Of a DNA stretch of 64,000 bases, positions 63,863-64,000 are shown piece by piece. The notes beneath the pieces are model-generated. The model was given only the letters and a program-made list of their open reading frames with translations. It was not told the DNA's origin and did not search any database. How positions within the stretch are numbered: the first letter of the stretch is position 1; each line of letters starts with the position of its first letter. The stretch comes from Butyricimonas paravirosa. GTDB lineage: Bacteria > Bacteroidota > Bacteroidia > Bacteroidales > Marinifilaceae. The stretch lies in assembly GCF_032878955.1 (NCBI RefSeq), contig NZ_CP043839.1, positions 1,922,001-1,986,000 of the forward strand, read 5' to 3'. The position numbers were made by a program, and so were the translations under genes.

Positions 63863-64000
63863 ATGGAACCAATTATCAATTCACAACTTCCTGAATTCAA
63901 AGTTCAGGCATTTCACAACGGAGAGTTCAAAACAGTAAGTAGCGAAGACGTAAAAGGCAAGTGGGCAATTTTCTTTTTCTATCCCGCAGACTTTACTTTT
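63863..64000 (+). CDS. ahpC: AhpC peroxiredoxin, N-terminal part (cut by window edge)
   Basis: The first 46 residues, MEPIINSQLPEFKVQAFHNG to WAIFFFYPADFTF, match alkyl hydroperoxide reductase subunit C. The peroxidatic Cys would follow immediately after the window edge (usual FVCPTE). It reduces peroxides with AhpF. The gene lies after a terminator and its own promoter. Confidence 0.95.
   Translation, partial: MEPIINSQLPEFKVQAFHNGEFKTVSSEDVKGKWAIFFFYPADFTF

Overview
The window is a Bacteroidales chromosome fragment carrying most of a CTnDOT-family tetracycline-resistance integrative conjugative element (ICE, about 1-40839), followed by host core genes (about 40840-64000). Bacteroidetes -33/-7 promoters (TTTG, about 19-20 nt, TAnnTTTG) occur throughout. 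The core genes (pcrA, DUF4290, folK, murA, sppA, lpxK, rpmE2, lon, ahpC) look Bacteroidales; Odoribacteraceae (Butyricimonas/Odoribacter) is my guess, not something the sequence proves.

ICE layout. Positions 1-11897 (minus strand) hold the transfer operon traA to traP; traP is cut by the window edge, so the other ICE end is not visible. A 385-bp palindrome-rich intergenic region (oriT candidate and mob promoter) separates it from mobA-mobB-mobC (plus). A small nested inverted-repeat element follows mobC. Then come two AT-rich or unrelated cargo genes on the minus strand (a KAP-type membrane NTPase and an AAA/DUF4143 ATPase). They sit where rteC would be expected in CTnDOT; no rteC is visible. 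The regulatory and resistance operon tetQ-rteA-rteB comes next, then a MITE-like element. The excision operon follows: xis2c, xis2d, orf3 (DUF3945), exc (topoisomerase III), an RteR-like small RNA, DUF1896 and a 1,938-residue methylase/helicase. Small HTH genes, a RhuM-like gene and the 411-residue IntDOT-type integrase lie at the ICE end. The attachment core GTAACTTTGC at 40830-40839 doubles as the -7 box of host pcrA.

Main observation. Just after exc there is a promoter inside the exc 3' end and, about 90 nt later, an intrinsic terminator. This is the position and size of the CTnDOT small RNA RteR. The unpaired stretch before its terminator is the exact antisense of a 17-nt motif, CCACTAAATCCAAAGTA. 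Versions of that motif lie upstream of traE, traI, traN, mobA, exc, DUF1896 and an HTH gene, usually within a few bases of the start codon. This suggests one ICE-encoded sRNA pairing with the leaders of several mobility operons.

Host side. pcrA, DUF4290 and folK (plus) converge on murA (minus). sppA-lpxK-pnp is an operon. Two inverted copies of a 160-185 bp hairpin repeat flank the murA-to-pnp block. A tight operon pgeF-lrgA-lrgB-exonuclease (minus) is followed by a degenerate Fic protein, rpmE2, a very large ABC-permease/M1-like fusion, a GlmU-like nucleotidyltransferase, lon, a decayed ATPase pseudogene, a canonical Fic protein and the start of ahpC.
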